Shown here piece by piece: positions 50,174-62,759 of a stretch of 64,000 bases of DNA. The notes below the pieces were generated by a model, which made no database searches, was not told where the DNA came from, and saw only the letters and a program-made list of their open reading frames with translations. Positions within the stretch are counted from its first letter, which is position 1. Every line of letters starts with the position of its first letter. The stretch is from Cochliopodium minus (lineage: Eukaryota; Discosea; Himatismenida; Cochliopodiidae): NCBI GenBank assembly GCA_024220525.1, contig JAMYWO010000014.1, positions 147,107 through 211,106 of the forward strand, in the 5' to 3' direction. A program made the position numbers and the translations under genes.

Positions 50174-50399
50174 CCCCTTTCATCCTTCCCAGATTTTAAA
50201 AAAAGATTTTATAGTTTTTGTAAAGAAAAGATCATTTCATAAAAAAGAAAAAAAAAACCCCAATAAAAAAATTTAAATAAAAATTTCATCATTTCAGGAA
50301 GATTGAGTTTTTCTTGTTTTGGAGTTTTTTCAAAAGAGTTAAAACAACTAAATATATCTCAACTTTCATTTAAAATATCAAATTGATTATTTTTATTTA

Positions 50400-50853
50400 T
50401 TAATTATCTTCGGCTATATTAAATGATTTAAATTCGTTTTTGTACTCTTGATAGTTTGATTCAACATGAGATACTTTAGATTTGGGACTTCCTACTTTCT
50501 CACACCATTCTTTCAAATCTTCCAACTTTTCCTTGTCTCCTTCTGCAGTAATTTCCACTCTTCCATCGGACAAGTTTCTTACCCAACCAAACAATCCAAT
50601 TTCTTTTGCTTTTAAATTTTAAATTTTTTCAGTGAATTTATTTAAAAAAAAAAATCTTTTTACCTTTTTTGTGAGTGTATTTTCTAAAAAATACTTTATT
50701 GATATTGATTATTGTCAAATTATCAGATTATGGTGAACAGATTTTACCCCCTTTGAATAAGAATATTTAAAAATATTTATATTTTGAGAAAGAATATATT
50801 AAACTCCAAATACCTTGTACTTTCCCAGATACAATTAAATGAATTCTGCTCAT
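50400..50853 (-). CDS. ACYP: Acylphosphatase
   Basis: Small cytosolic enzyme that hydrolyses acyl phosphates such as carbamoyl phosphate. Exons 50814-50853, 50748-50750, 50664-50693 and 50400-50608 give 93 aa, normal length. The 3-nt exon (GGG on the coding strand) completes the substrate loop VSGKVQGVFFRKYT, which holds the catalytic Arg. Without it the conserved Gly is lost though the frame is kept. The catalytic Asn lies in GWVRNLSDGRVEI. Four exons in a 93-residue protein rule out bacterial contamination. Confidence 0.93.
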
Positions 50854-51094
50854 AATATATGTCGATAATAATTATAGAATAAACAATTTTTTTTTTGTTT
50901 AATTCAACTTTTCAAGAAATTATTTTAAAAAATTTTGGTATCTCAACATATTTTGGAGATATATACCATGTATTTCCAGTTTTTAAATTGATCTTGGAAT
51001 ACAAAATTTATTTTTTTTTTAATTCTTTTAATTTTAATTTTTTAATTAAATATTAAATACAAAAAGTTTTTTATTCAAAGGCAAAAAAAAAATC

Positions 51095-52978
51095 TCATCC
51101 ATAACTTTCACACTCTTGCAACTTTGAAGAGTACATAGTACAAGAGTTATGCTGGTAAAGTTTGTCTCTGTCTACACTGTGTAGACACAAGTCATACCCT
51201 CGGTTCTTTAGCCACTTGGTGATGGTGTCTGAGTCGGTGCCGCCAAAATTGGAAACGTGGTCCATGTCTACAATCAAGTAACAAGGTGTAAACTTTTTGA
51301 GGAATTTTTCAGCACCTAAAAAAAAATAAGAACAAATAAATAAATAAAAAAATAAAAAAAATAAAAACAAAAAATAATGTTTAAACAAAAAATAATGAAA
51401 ATTAAAAAATTAAAAGTATATTTAAAAATCTACAAACAAAAATATAAAAATTATAAAATTATAAAATAATGAGAAAAATAATAAAATAATACTTTAGAAA
51501 TAAAAATAATAAAAACAATGTTTAAAATGCAAAATTCTCAAAAAAAAAAAAATTAAAATAACCTTTAAGAGCATCAAATTCGAAACCTTCAACGTCAAAA
51601 TTCATGAGAAAAGGTTTTTTGTCTACAATGTTTAGGAGTTCTTTGTCTATGGTGGACACTTCGACCAATTCCCCACTAGGATGGTCGCATTTTTCGTCTC
51701 TTGGGTTTGGTTGTGCATTTTCCTCGTTTTCTTTGTTTGGAGAGTAATATGGTATCAAACAAACCTAAAAAAAGAATAAAATAAATTTTTTGAAAATAAA
51801 TGTAATAATAAATAAAATAAAATTATAAAAACCATAAATTATAAATGTGATGAAAATAATTAAAAATAATTTTTATTTTAATAAATAAATAAAACCAAAA
51901 AATATAAAATTTGAAATCAAAAATAAAAATAGAAATCAAATCAAAAATCAAAAATCAAAAAATCAAAAATAAAATAAAAAAATAAAAATCTTAATAAAAA
52001 AATAAAAAATAAAAAATAAAATTTGTTCTTACTTTTGGTTTGTGATCTGGTCCTAAAACAGCCTTGTTGATTACGTGAACATTGCTCCCAAACTGAGGAT
52101 TTAGAGCCAAGTTAGCTCTAAAAACCTCCAAGTTGTAAGTGTATGGCTCTATTGCGTATGTGTAGTGTCCTGTGTTGGCTACCAACATGCAAAACCTTGA
52201 TTTGAAAAAATAAAATAAAAATAAAATAAAAATATTTTAATGATTCAAAATTAAAAAATAATTGATAATAAAATTAAAAAATAATTGATAATTAAATTAA
52301 ATAATAATTAATAATTAAATTAAATAATAATTAATAATTAAATTAATTTTTTTTTTATTTACCATCCTATGCTTGCTCCAACTTCTATGAAGCTGGAATC
52401 CTTTGGTGCTATGTTTTTGAAAACGTCTTCTATGAATCCACTTTGTGGAGATTCCCACAATCCATTCTCTTTGAAGGATTTGCTCCTAAAAAAAAGATTT
52501 TTTTATAATTATGGAAATTTAATTGTTCATATCAATTTTTATAAACTGCTAATTTTTATTTGAATATATTTTCAAATGTGAAGTTTCATATTTCTTCATA
52601 TCAAATCTTGGAAACATTATTATATAATTTTTATTCAGCTGCTTTAAAATTTTATAATGCTGAATATTCTTCCAAATTTAACATTTGAAAATTATCTCTC
52701 TGCAATATTAATTTTTGTTACACGTATTTGGAATATTGGAGATTATGAGCTAAAAAATCGAAATGGGGAGCAAATGCACTCTTTGCAACTATCAATTCTT
52801 TATTACGATCATCTGTGATTCTAATTTTGTTGTATTTAAGGATATCTGTCACAGAGAAATCGTCATATTTAGCATATCTCGTTCCCAATGTAAAGAAAAA
52901 GATTCCATTGAACATGAAAAGAAGAAAGATAATGACATATAATTTGTTGTTGAAATAGAATTGCTTTGCTTTATTCAT
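51095..52978 (-). CDS. FkbM-family methyltransferase with N-terminal membrane anchor
   Basis: S-adenosylmethionine-dependent O-methyltransferase-like protein. Exons 52722-52978, 52363-52485, 52033-52195, 51563-51764 and 51095-51315 give 321 aa. A single hydrophobic helix at about residues 15-35 preceded by basic residues suggests a type II Golgi or ER membrane protein. The fold then shows FIEVGASIGW (motif I), YAIEPYTYNLEVFRANLALNP (acidic residue binding the cofactor), and FLMNFDVEGFEFDALKG, which is the FkbM hallmark. The target, possibly a glycan, is unknown. The TTG and upstream bases before the ATG were not used. Confidence 0.85.
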
Positions 52979-53776
52979 TATTTGCAAAACAAATTTTTTT
53001 TTTTATTTTATATATTCAAAGTAATCAAGGCGAAATAGCCCATACAACAATGTTATAATTTGTATTCAATCAAGATAATTTGGAATAAATATATTCAAAA
53101 TCTCACTTTTACATATACCAAGATGTTTGTTTATAAAAAGATTAATTAAATTAAATCAACAGTTTGATGATGATTTTTATGTTGATCATTCTTTTTTTTT
53201 AAAAACAGGAGGTTTATTTTTTCATTTTTTTTTATTTTTTGTTTTATGTTCAAAAATTTCTTAAATAGAAATCGAAATGGGAACTGAGAAAACAAGGATC
53301 ATCATTATTGATTCGAAAGCTTACTTATACTCAAATTAAAGAATCCAAATTCAACCAGAAAAAAGCTCAAAAAAATTCTTTTTTCAAATAATAAAAAAAT
53401 AAAAAAAAATTTAAATTAAAACTTTATCTATCAAAAAAGGTAGAAAAATCATGATTTACTTCTAATTTTTAAAAAACATATTATCAAATAGAATATTGGA
53501 ATGGAATTTATCATAGCTTTAAATTATTAAAATATATTTTGGGTTGAAAAATATTAAAATAAATATTCAAATTATATAATACCATTCAATAGTATAATCA
53601 TGAAGTATACCTTTCAATTTTAAAGGATATATTAATTAAAAAAAAATTTTATTTTTATTATTTCAAAAAATAATTTATAAAAGGGTACCAATGATCAAAA
53701 TAAACATTACATAATTTCTCTGATATTGGTTGATATAGATTTGAAATTTATACTCATATTTTTTAATATACAGAAA
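52979..53776. other. Long divergent intergenic region
   Basis: About 800 nt between FkbM (minus) and the CCCH gene (plus). An acceptor-like ATATACAG just before the CCCH start may end a 5' UTR intron. Nothing else recognised. Confidence 0.45.
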
Positions 53777-56075
53777 ATGTCTTCAAATAATCGCAAAAAG
53801 AAGAAAATAGCATTTAAAACAGTTGGAAAAACTAAAGAAGAAAAAGAAGATGATAAGAAAAGAAAAGCAGAAAGAAAAAAGAAACAAATCTTGGAAAATT
53901 ATAAGTTTATAATGAGCAAACATAAGATAAATGGTCCATGTAATGATACTAGATGTTCAAATGCATTTAAATGCGAATTATACCATCAAGAAAGTGATAA
54001 GAGAAGATCACCATGGGAAATAACCAATCCCTATGAATTAGATGAAACACGCAAAAAGATGGATTGTTCATGGACGAAGAAAGATCGTTGTTATCATCCT
54101 GAATTGTATAAAACGAAAGATTGTGATAATAGTTGTGACTTTAAGACAGATACTCATTTTTGTGCCTTTATCCATGAAATTGATAAGCCCTATTTGAAAG
54201 ATCTCGACAGAGTTAGGTTCCAAGTAATGAAGACTTTCTCTTTGCAGCAAAATGGCATGAATATGATGAATCTAACTAATCTTGCCTCTCTATCCAGATC
54301 AAGTCATATCGATCTTGAATCTGTATTGGGGCAAAATAACATCAATAATGATAATTCCAACAATAATAATAATAATAAGACCAATAAAAAGGAAAATCTT
54401 AAAGAAAACAATAATCACGTCAAAGATAATCCTAATTCTCACAATAATAATGTCAATAATAATAATTCTAGCCAAAATTATTTGAAAGTGGAAGAAAGCA
54501 GCGAATCCAAAAAAGAAAGTTTTGAGGATGATAGCAGCAGTATGTTCCATATCAAAAAGGAACCCCAAAAAATCAAGATTAAGAACAAAAATAAAAAAAA
54601 GAATTCTAATGTTAATGATAATAGCGAAAATAGCAGGCAGAGCAGCATGATTATCACCAATACTGTTGAAAGTAGTGAGGAGGTTCAAAAAACATTTAAA
54701 ATTGAAAAAATTGATAGTTCTGATCAATCCTCTGATGAATATGATTTTCAAAGTGATATAGGTGAAAGAGATAATATGGATAAACGTGAAGATAGAAATG
54801 AAGGTAAAAAAATAATTTTCTATAATTCTTTTTTTGCCTTATATTATTTAATTTCATAAAAAGTATAACTTCAATTTATATTTCCATATTTTACCCTAAT
54901 TATAAATTATCATTTAAATTTATCTTCAATTAATTTTTATATATCACCTTTAATATGCCTTAATTTATCCAAAAATATATAATATAATTTTAATTATAAC
55001 CATATGATTGAAAGATACCTTGTATATATTTTGAATACATCAAATATTTAAATTTTATAACCATACCATTTGTAATTATATCAATGGAAATACCATTTAA
55101 TCAAAAAAAAAGACTTTATATAGGTAATAATTTACTGATAAATTTAATTAAACAATGTTTCAGAGACATTTGATTAGAAATAAACCTATTTATCCTCATT
55201 TTGAATTTAAATTAACAAAATTTCTTTTTTGGAAAATTATAGAAATTGATGCTGAAGAGGGAAGCAGTTTATTTAAATCAAATAATATCAAGGCTAAAGG
55301 TTCTAGCGGAATCAGCCAAATTAATGTAGAACCAAACTTGAAAGATAAAGAAAAATTGAAATTAATTCTTCCTTTATTCGTTGGCGAGATATTCGATTGT
55401 AATGATGGGTATAGCTATCGCATAGAGAGATTCCCCACCAATCAAATTCAAAATAATCAAAATAATAATCAAATTCACAATCATCTCAACCATAATCTCA
55501 CCAATTCTCACAATAACTTGGCATTCTCCAATGATAATATACATATCGACCTCCCCAATCACATGAATCACATCAATTATAATCCCTCCTTCTCCCCTCA
55601 TCTTAATCCCAACATGAACATGAATCCTAATCTCAATCCTAATATGAATCCCAACATGAACCCTAATCTCAATCCTAATCTTAATCCTTATATGAATCAT
55701 CCTAATTGGAATTCCGGCTGGAACAACCATTCTTTACCTTACAATAATTATTACAACGGATTAACTACTCCTAACGGTAAATCGGGTTCTTTCTCCGGCT
55801 TCTCCACTCCTCAACAACAACAACACATCAATATGAATGTTAATATGAATGTTAATCCTAACACTAATCTTAATCTCAATCCTAATCTTAACGGATCCAA
55901 TCCCAACCTTAATCTTAATCCTAATCTTAACACTAAGAGCCCTTTCCTTTTATCTTTCCCTTCCAACAATGTTAATGTCAATGTTAATCCCTCTAAAAAT
56001 TTGTATCAAAATCCTCCCAACTCTAATGGTTCTTATAATTCTTTAATGGGTAAAATGTGGTCTGACAAAAATTAA
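53777..56075 (+). CDS. CCCH zinc-finger, Unkempt/RR-TZF-like protein with Asn-rich tail
   Basis: Probable RNA-binding regulator. Exons 53777-54803 and 55243-56075 give 619 aa. The N-terminus is very basic (KKRKAERKKKQ). Residues about 50-150 hold Cys/His clusters: CNDTRCSNAFKCELYH, then CSWTKKDRCYHPELYKTKDC and CDFKTDTHFCAFIHE. This order, with HPELYKTK before a C-x-C-F-x-H finger, is that of Unkempt and plant RR-TZF proteins. The remainder is disordered, with poly-Asn, acidic Ser-rich blocks and, in exon 2, repeats of NPNMNPNLN. The join was chosen because exon 1 has an open donor in phase 1 and exon 2 an acceptor in the matching phase. A separate gene starting with the ATG at 55155 is the alternative. 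Confidence 0.72.
55590..55940 (+). repeat. Coding minisatellite of NPN(M/L)-type repeats
   Basis: Short units of AAYCCTAAYMTSAAY type repeat in two blocks, about 55600-55695 and 55830-55940, within the tail of the CCCH gene. They encode alternating Asn with Pro, Met, Leu or Val. Third positions vary, so the peptide pattern seems to be kept rather than only the DNA. Confidence 0.8.
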
Positions 56076-56160
56076 ATAAATTGGTTCTTGCCCTCATTCA
56101 AAATCTTTTAATTTTTATTTCTTTTTTTTTTTTTTGAGTTTAAATATTATATAAAAAAAA

Positions 56161-58149
56161 ATGAATTTGCTTCAAATTTATCGCTCCAAAAATAAATTCA
56201 TTTTGTTTTCTTTATGTACTTTGATCTTATGCAGTTCAATTTTATCTGGTTTGATTTACAACTTTAAACAGACAAGACATTTTGAATACAAATCTCTTAT
56301 GGCTGAAATCAGGGGTTTTGAACTCGATGATGTGATGAAGATTGCTTTATCTTCGAAGCAATTGATATCCTTAAAAAGGATCATCACATCCAGAAATTTG
56401 GAAATGATGGATATGGAGAAGAAATTAGATTATTTCAATCTCAAGCAAGAATCCATCACCAAATCAAAATGCTTCGCTATCAAAGAAGCCACCAAACATG
56501 CTTGGGATAATTACGTAAAGTATGCATGGGGAGAGGACGAATTGCAACCCCTCTCCAAAAAAGGTAAATCCTGGATGGGATTGGGATTGACCATCATCGA
56601 TTCGATGAGCACCTTATGGATCATGGATCTCAAGGAAGAATTCAAAAAAGGGAGAGATTTCATCGAAAAACTCGATTTTGAGGTGGATTATTCCGCCAGT
56701 GTGTTTGAGATGAACATTAGAATTCTTGGTGGGTTGTTGTCTTGTTTTTCATTGTCGAAAGATGAGATGTTTTTGAATAGAGCGAAAGAATTTGGAGATA
56801 TTTTGATGCACGTAAACTGAAAAATATTCAATTTTAAATTTCTTTTTGTTAAAAATTATCTCTAGGCTTTTTCTAATAATTCTTCTTTTCCTTATTCTGT
56901 ATTAAATCCAAAAACAAAAAATGTTTCAAAAAAAGAGCATTATTATTTAAGTGAAGTAGGTAAAATTTTTAAAAAAATGAAAAAATAACAAGAGCAATAT
57001 TTTAATTATTTTTGTAATTTTTTAAATAGGAACTCTTCAAATGGAGTTTTGTACTTTGTCTTATTTTGTGAAAGATGAAAAATATTGTAAAGCCACTTTA
57101 AGAATTCTGCTTGAGCTCGAAAAAATTTTTGACAGAGGAGATTTCAGATCGTTGATTTCTGACGAAGGTCTTGTTGTTTCTAAAACCACATTAGGAAGTC
57201 TATCAGATAGTTTTTATGAAGTCAAAAATTTTTTTTTTAAAATTTTTCTTTATAATTATTAACTTAATTTTTAATTTATTATTAAAAGTATTTGCTGAAA
57301 ATGTGGATCATGACGAATAAAAAGGTTAACAGATTTAGAAGAATGTATGATGAATCTACTAAAGTTCTTAAAGATAAAATTGTAGAAAAAATAAATCATG
57401 AAACTTACTATTTCTCTTTGTACCATAACGACGGAAACAAAGAACACAGAATGGAAGTGAAAATTTTTTTATTTTTTATTTTTGTAATTGATTTAATTGA
57501 TTATTTTTTTATTTTTATTTTTATTTTTTCAATTTATTTTATTCTAATAAAAAAGCATTTAGCATGTTTTGGAGGAGCAATGTTTGGATTGGGATCAGTT
57601 ACAGGAAAAGAAAACAAAGAAATAGATTTTGAAATAGGAAAGGGAGTTACAAAGTTTTGTTATGAGATGTACCACAATTCCACCACTGGCATTTCTCCTG
57701 AAAATTTGTTTTTGAATGATGGAGAGTTTATTGTAGACACTCCTTCTTATTATTTAAGACCAGAAGCTGTTGAATCGATTTTTTATTATTGGAGATTTAC
57801 ACACAATCAAAAATATCGAGGTGAAATTTTAATTTATTTTTTTAAATTTTTTAATCTTTTAGATTGGGGTTGGAATATTTTTTTGGCTTTAAATAATACT
57901 TGCAGAGGAGAAAGCGGATTTCATGGTATTAAAGATGTAAACATTTTAAATTCAACGATCGACAACCAAGAGTCTTTTTTCATTGCAGAGACTTTAAAAT
58001 ATCTTTACTTGTTATTCTCTGAAGATGATCTTCTAGATTTAAATGATTGGGTTTTCAACACTGAAGCTCATCCGCTTCCTATTCTAAAAAATCGTCCAGA
58101 TTTTGTGAATTTATTTAAAGATTTTGAAGACAAACTAGAATCATCATAA
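56161..58149 (+). CDS. GH47 class I alpha-1,2-mannosidase, array copy 1
   Basis: Type II membrane enzyme that trims Man9 N-glycans in the ER/Golgi. Exons 56161-56811, 56866-56959, 57030-57220, 57289-57456, 57556-57820 and 57863-58149 give 551 aa. A signal anchor lies at about residues 14-34 and a coiled stem follows. The barrel begins AIKEATKHAWDNYVKYAWG. FEMNIRILGGLLS carries the first catalytic Glu, SLSDSFYEYLLK and HLACFGGAMFGLG follow, then LRPEAVESIFYYWR, and the Ca-binding FNTEAHPLP closes it. This is the MAN1A-like pattern, not EDEM. It has DSMSTLWIM where most enzymes have DTL. Confidence 0.93.
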
Positions 58150-58427
58150 TTAAGGGTTCTCATTGTTTTTGGAGAATGGTCGTAAAGAGGGATTATTTTT
58201 TTTGAAGTGATCTATCTGATTTTCCTTTGTTGATCAATGTTAACATTTTGTTTTGATACTTTCAAAAAATAAACTGGTTTAGAGCAAAATTTTGTTCAAA
58301 ACTGCTTCAAAAAAAATTTATTAAAAAATGAATCTTTCATGGATATTTATTTGAATTTACTTCTTTTATTTTAATTTCTCTCCTCAGTTATTTTTGATTT
58401 CAAATAAAAAATTATTAAAAAAAAAAA

Positions 58428-58697
58428 ATGAACGATAATATAGAAATGTTGGAGGATAGATTAGATTCTTTGGAAAATACATTATACAATATGGAAGAAG
58501 AGATGTCAAATCTTCTCGAAATACAGAAGAAATTATACAACAGTCTTCGTGAAGTTTTCCCCTCAGAGCGTGAACAGAAGAAATTGTTGCGATTGAGCAT
58601 CATGAGCAAAGTTCCTTTGATAACAAAGAGACCAAGTAGACCTCCACCATCTCCTCAAGATATCTCCAGTCAAAAATTCGAGCAAGATAAAAAATAA
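58428..58697 (+). CDS. Small coiled-coil protein
   Basis: Intronless 89-aa ORF with an ATG after a long A run. Residues 1-50 are heptads (LEDRLDSLENTLYNMEEEM), and the tail has a Pro-rich RPSRPPPSPQ stretch and polar end. Codon use and composition look coding. No family recognised. It lies between two mannosidase copies. Confidence 0.6.
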   Translation: MNDNIEMLEDRLDSLENTLYNMEEEMSNLLEIQKKLYNSLREVFPSEREQKKLLRLSIMSKVPLITKRPSRPPPSPQDISSQKFEQDKK

Positions 58698-59457
58698 CGT
58701 ATTTTTTAATTCTATCAAATATTTGAAGGATGGAAATTGTATAATCGTAAATATAATTGTAAAATAAAGGAATTTTTTTTTATACAGTACGGTATATTAA
58801 TATGAACTCAAACATTCAATTTTTTAAAATTTAATTTATTTTTAATTATAAAATATTGTGAATTTGAATCGAAATATGTATAAGATCTTAAACATAAAAT
58901 TGAAAAAACAAACGAAAGAAGAACTAAATCTGTTAAAAATAAAGATCTGATACAATAAGATTTTCTCTCAAAGAAAAGATTAAAAAATGTTTTTAAATTT
59001 ATAAAAGAAAAAAGTAGTTATGTAAAACTCAAAAAGTTTCTCTATTTATTTGACACAAGTCTCCAAAAGATTATTTTTTAATTAAAAGATGATAGAATAT
59101 AGTCGTAGACCAAGGAAATGGAATAACTAAGAATCGAAGAAAGACTATTTATTTTCAAATCAAAAGAGATGTCAACAAACAATTTATTGCCACTCTATTG
59201 AGGAATTCAAGTTTATAAAAAGAAAAGATTTTTCATTTTCAAAAAAATAAAATTCATTTTAAATGGAAATTTTTTTTTTTGTTTTATGATATAATTAAAA
59301 TTTTATAATATATAATTTAGATTATGGATTTTGCCGTTTTGAATTTTATCTGAATTCCTTTTTAATTGCAAATTTTCAATAATTTTTAATTTATTAATAT
59401 TGAATTTACTAAATTCATTCATCATTTTTTTGTTCTGATTCATATTTTGGGAAACCA
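58698..59457. other. Intergenic inside the mannosidase array
   Basis: 760 nt of AT-rich DNA with no ORF or repeat I can support. I saw no mannosidase remnant here. Confidence 0.45.
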
Positions 59458-59787
59458 TTATTTCCATCCTTCTTTTTCTTTTTTTTCTTCAGTTTTTTTG
59501 AGAAAATCAGTAAAAAAAGAAATAGCACCAAAAAGAGTGATGGCAGTAGAAATAGGTACAAGAAGTTTATCCATGCAAATAAAAACTGAAAGAGATTTTT
59601 TGTTGATCAATATAATGAGACCTATATAAACAACGAAGGAGAGAAATTTGATTAAACGAGCTTCTTGTACAAAACAAAATTTTTGTTCAACTCCCATCCA
59701 AATAGTTATTACTAAAATAATGGCGATCCAAGAATGAATACAAATAGTTATTTTCACAAAGATTATTTTCCCAAGATTACAAAACAA
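59458..59787 (-). CDS. Possible small multi-pass membrane protein, start uncertain
   Basis: Open frame of about 110 codons, and it stays open upstream to about 59830 without an ATG. It encodes three or four hydrophobic helices with Trp and Cys (IHSWIAIILVITIW, FLSFVVYIGLIILI) and ends in a Lys/Glu tail (KKTEEKKEKE). The composition suggests a real tail-charged membrane protein, perhaps with an unseen 5' exon. No family recognised. It may be chance. Confidence 0.35.
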   Translation of the reverse strand: MFCNLGKIIFVKITICIHSWIAIILVITIWMGVEQKFCFVQEARLIKFLSFVVYIGLIILINKKSLSVFICMDKLLVPISTAITLFGAISFFTDFLKKTEEKKEKEGWK

Positions 59788-60055
59788 GAATTGAAAAGCA
59801 ATGTTGATTTTTTGCTTTCGTTGTATTGAAATATATAAAAAAGAATGATAGGTTTATATAGAAAGGTAAAGCAAAATAATGGTCGAATAAAAGGATTTTT
59901 TGATTGTATTCAGGTGTATATTTCAATAATATTGATAGGAACAAAAATAAGCCTAATATTTTATTGAATACGAAGATGAATATTGTTTATATTAATAATG
60001 GATAGTGAAGGCATTTAAAATTTTATTTGATTTTGAAAAAAAAATTTAAAAAAAA

Positions 60056-62533
60056 ATGATGAAATATGTTACAATGCATAACTTCATGATTGCATCCATT
60101 CTTGCATTATTCTCTTCCAACATATTTTTTGGGATCACATTAAAGAATATCCAAAATACGATGCGAAGCAGGCAAGATAGTTTGCCAAATCTGAAGATAT
60201 TCAAATATGAGATGGAAGAATCGATCAGATATCTAAATAATGTTAAATCGGAGATATCAGGAATCAATACATTCATAGAAGAGGAGAGATATCAAGTGCA
60301 GAAAGAATTTTTGATACTCGATTATTATAATGTAAAGTTAAAAGATATGGAAGGAGAAATGGAACATATAAAGAGGAGAAATGCCATTAAAGAAGCCACA
60401 AAGTTTGCATGGGATAATTATGTCAAGTATGCGTGGGGAGCTGATGAATTGCATCCCTTCTCTAAGAATGGTAAATCATGGATGGGATTAGGACTTACTA
60501 TCATCGATTCTATTGATACTCTTTGGATCATGGATCTCAAAGCAGAATATCAGATGGCAAGACAGTTTATCGAGAAGGTGAATTTCGAGGTTGATTATAC
60601 TGCAAGTGTTTTTGAAATGAACATTAGAATCCTTGGTGGGTTGTTATCTTGCTATTCATTGACAAAAGATGAGATGTTTTTGACCAGATCAAAAGAATTT
60701 GCTGATATATTAATGCACGTAAACAAAAATTTTTATATAATATCTTCTCTTCTCAATCATTTTAATATATTATGATTTCATCACATAATTTAATCTATAT
60801 TCAATCTTTAAGTTGATTAATATTCCTTCAGTTATAAATAAAATATACATTTTCATTCAAGGAAATCTTCTCAAATCAAATAAAATCATTTGATATTTTA
60901 AATAATTAAAGATATTCAACATATTTTAAAGAAGAAAAGCCAACAAATATTGAAAGATATTACATTTATCTATATGACTCACTTTTCATAGAAAAGAAAA
61001 AGTTCACCATTTAATAAGTATCTCTTTTAATTTTTTTCAATTATTGATTGTAGGCTTTCAACGACAAATCTGTATTTCCATCTCCAGGTTTAAATTTAAA
61101 AACCAAACAAACTGCAAAAAACCAATATTTCCCCGGAAATTACATTTTGAGTGAAATAGGTAATCTCTTTCTTTTTTTTATCACTTTTTTGATTTTTTGT
61201 TTGTTTTTTTAAACTTTTTTCGAATACTTCTAAAGGATCTCTCCAAATGGAGTTTTGTACATTATCTTATTTAACGAAAGATGAAAAGTATTGTAAGGCT
61301 ACCTTGAGAATTTTGGACACTTTAGAAAGAAAGGCTCCTAAAGCTGAATATTTGTCATTGTGGTACGAAGGAACTGAGACTGCTCACGATAAATTAACAA
61401 TAGGAGGTTTATCTGATAGTTTTTATGAAGTAAAAAATCTTTTTGATTTTTATATTATTATTAATTTATTATTTTATATTTTTATATTTTTGTTTTTTTT
61501 ATTTTTTTATTTTTTTTATTTTTTATTTTTTATTTTTTTATTTTTTTATAAAAGTATTTATTGAAAATGGATATCATGACGAACAAAGATGTGAAGAGGT
61601 TTAGAAGAATGTATGATAATTCCATTAAAGTTTTGAAGGAAAAAATCGTTCAAAAGATAGACAATGAAACTTACTACTTTTCTCAAGTTCACGACTATGG
61701 GCTCAATGAACACAAAATGGAAGTAAAAAAACAAATTTTTTTACTTTTTTTATTTATTTTTTTTTTTTATTGCTTTATTTATTTTTTTTGTTTTTTTTTA
61801 TTGCTTTATTTATTTTTATTTTATTGTTTTCATTTTTATTTTTATTCTAAAAAAAGCATTTGGCATGTTTTGGAGGAGGAATGTTTGGATTGGGATCTGT
61901 TACAGGAAAAGAAAATAAAGAAATAGATTTTGAAATAGGAAAGGGAGTTACCAAATTATGCTACGACATGTACCAGAGCACTCCTGCCAAGGTGGGTCCT
62001 GAAGATGCCAGAATTAACAATGGTTTGATCAGTACTGGAACTCCATTTTATTATTTAAGACCTGAAGCTGTTGAATCCATTTTTTATTATTGGAGATTTA
62101 CACACAATCAAAAATATAGAGGTAAAAACCAAAAATTTTTAACAATTTTTTTATTTTTTTTTTTTATTATAATTTTTTTTATTTTTTTGATTAATTTTTT
62201 TTTTTTGTAGATTGGGGATGGAATATGTTTTTGGCTTTGAATACAACGTGCAGAGGTCAAAATGGTTTCAACGGAATTCAAAATGTTAACAACCCCAACG
62301 ACAAAGTAGACAACCAAGAGTCCTTCTTCATAGCGGAGACTTTAAAATACCTTTATTTATTGTATTCCGACGATTCTCTTCTCGATTTGAATGAATGGGT
62401 TTTCAACACTGAAGCTCATCCTCTTCCTATTTGGAAAGATCCTCACAACTTTCTTAGTTTGTTCAATGATTTCGAAGATAGACGTGTTGTTGTTAGTGGG
62501 AATGACAACAAAGACTTCAATTCTACTGACTGA
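60056..62533 (+). CDS. GH47 class I alpha-1,2-mannosidase, array copy 2
   Basis: Same enzyme type as copy 1. Exons 60056-60718, 61054-61159, 61236-61429, 61555-61722, 61857-62121 and 62211-62533 give 572 aa. Exon phases match copy 1 throughout, and exons 4 and 5 have identical lengths. The anchor and stem (first 110 residues) share no clear sequence with the other copies. The catalytic part keeps DSIDTLWIM, FEMNIRILGGLLSCY, GGLSDSFYE, HLACFGGGMFGLG, LRPEAVES and FNTEAHPLP, so it looks active. It is the closest relative of the fragment at 21468-22154. An in-phase ATGATG gives two possible starts. Confidence 0.93.
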
Positions 62534-62759
62534 TTTAATTCTTTTTTATTTAATTTTTTTTTTTTTTTCGTCAATTAATTTTCTTTCTCAAAGATTTTAA
62601 ATAAATAATATTTTGTGTTATAAAATATAGAATAAGATCTGATCTATTCACACCATCATTACAAGGAAAATGAATGGTTGATTTATTTTCTTAATCTTAT
62701 AAAAATTCAATAGAAAATTTATTTGAGAAAAAAAAAAAAAATAAATCAAAAAAAAAAAA

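Noticed and set aside
50400-50853. Acylphosphatase as a recent bacterial transfer
   Set aside because: Four exons, AT-rich introns and local codon use show a resident nuclear gene.
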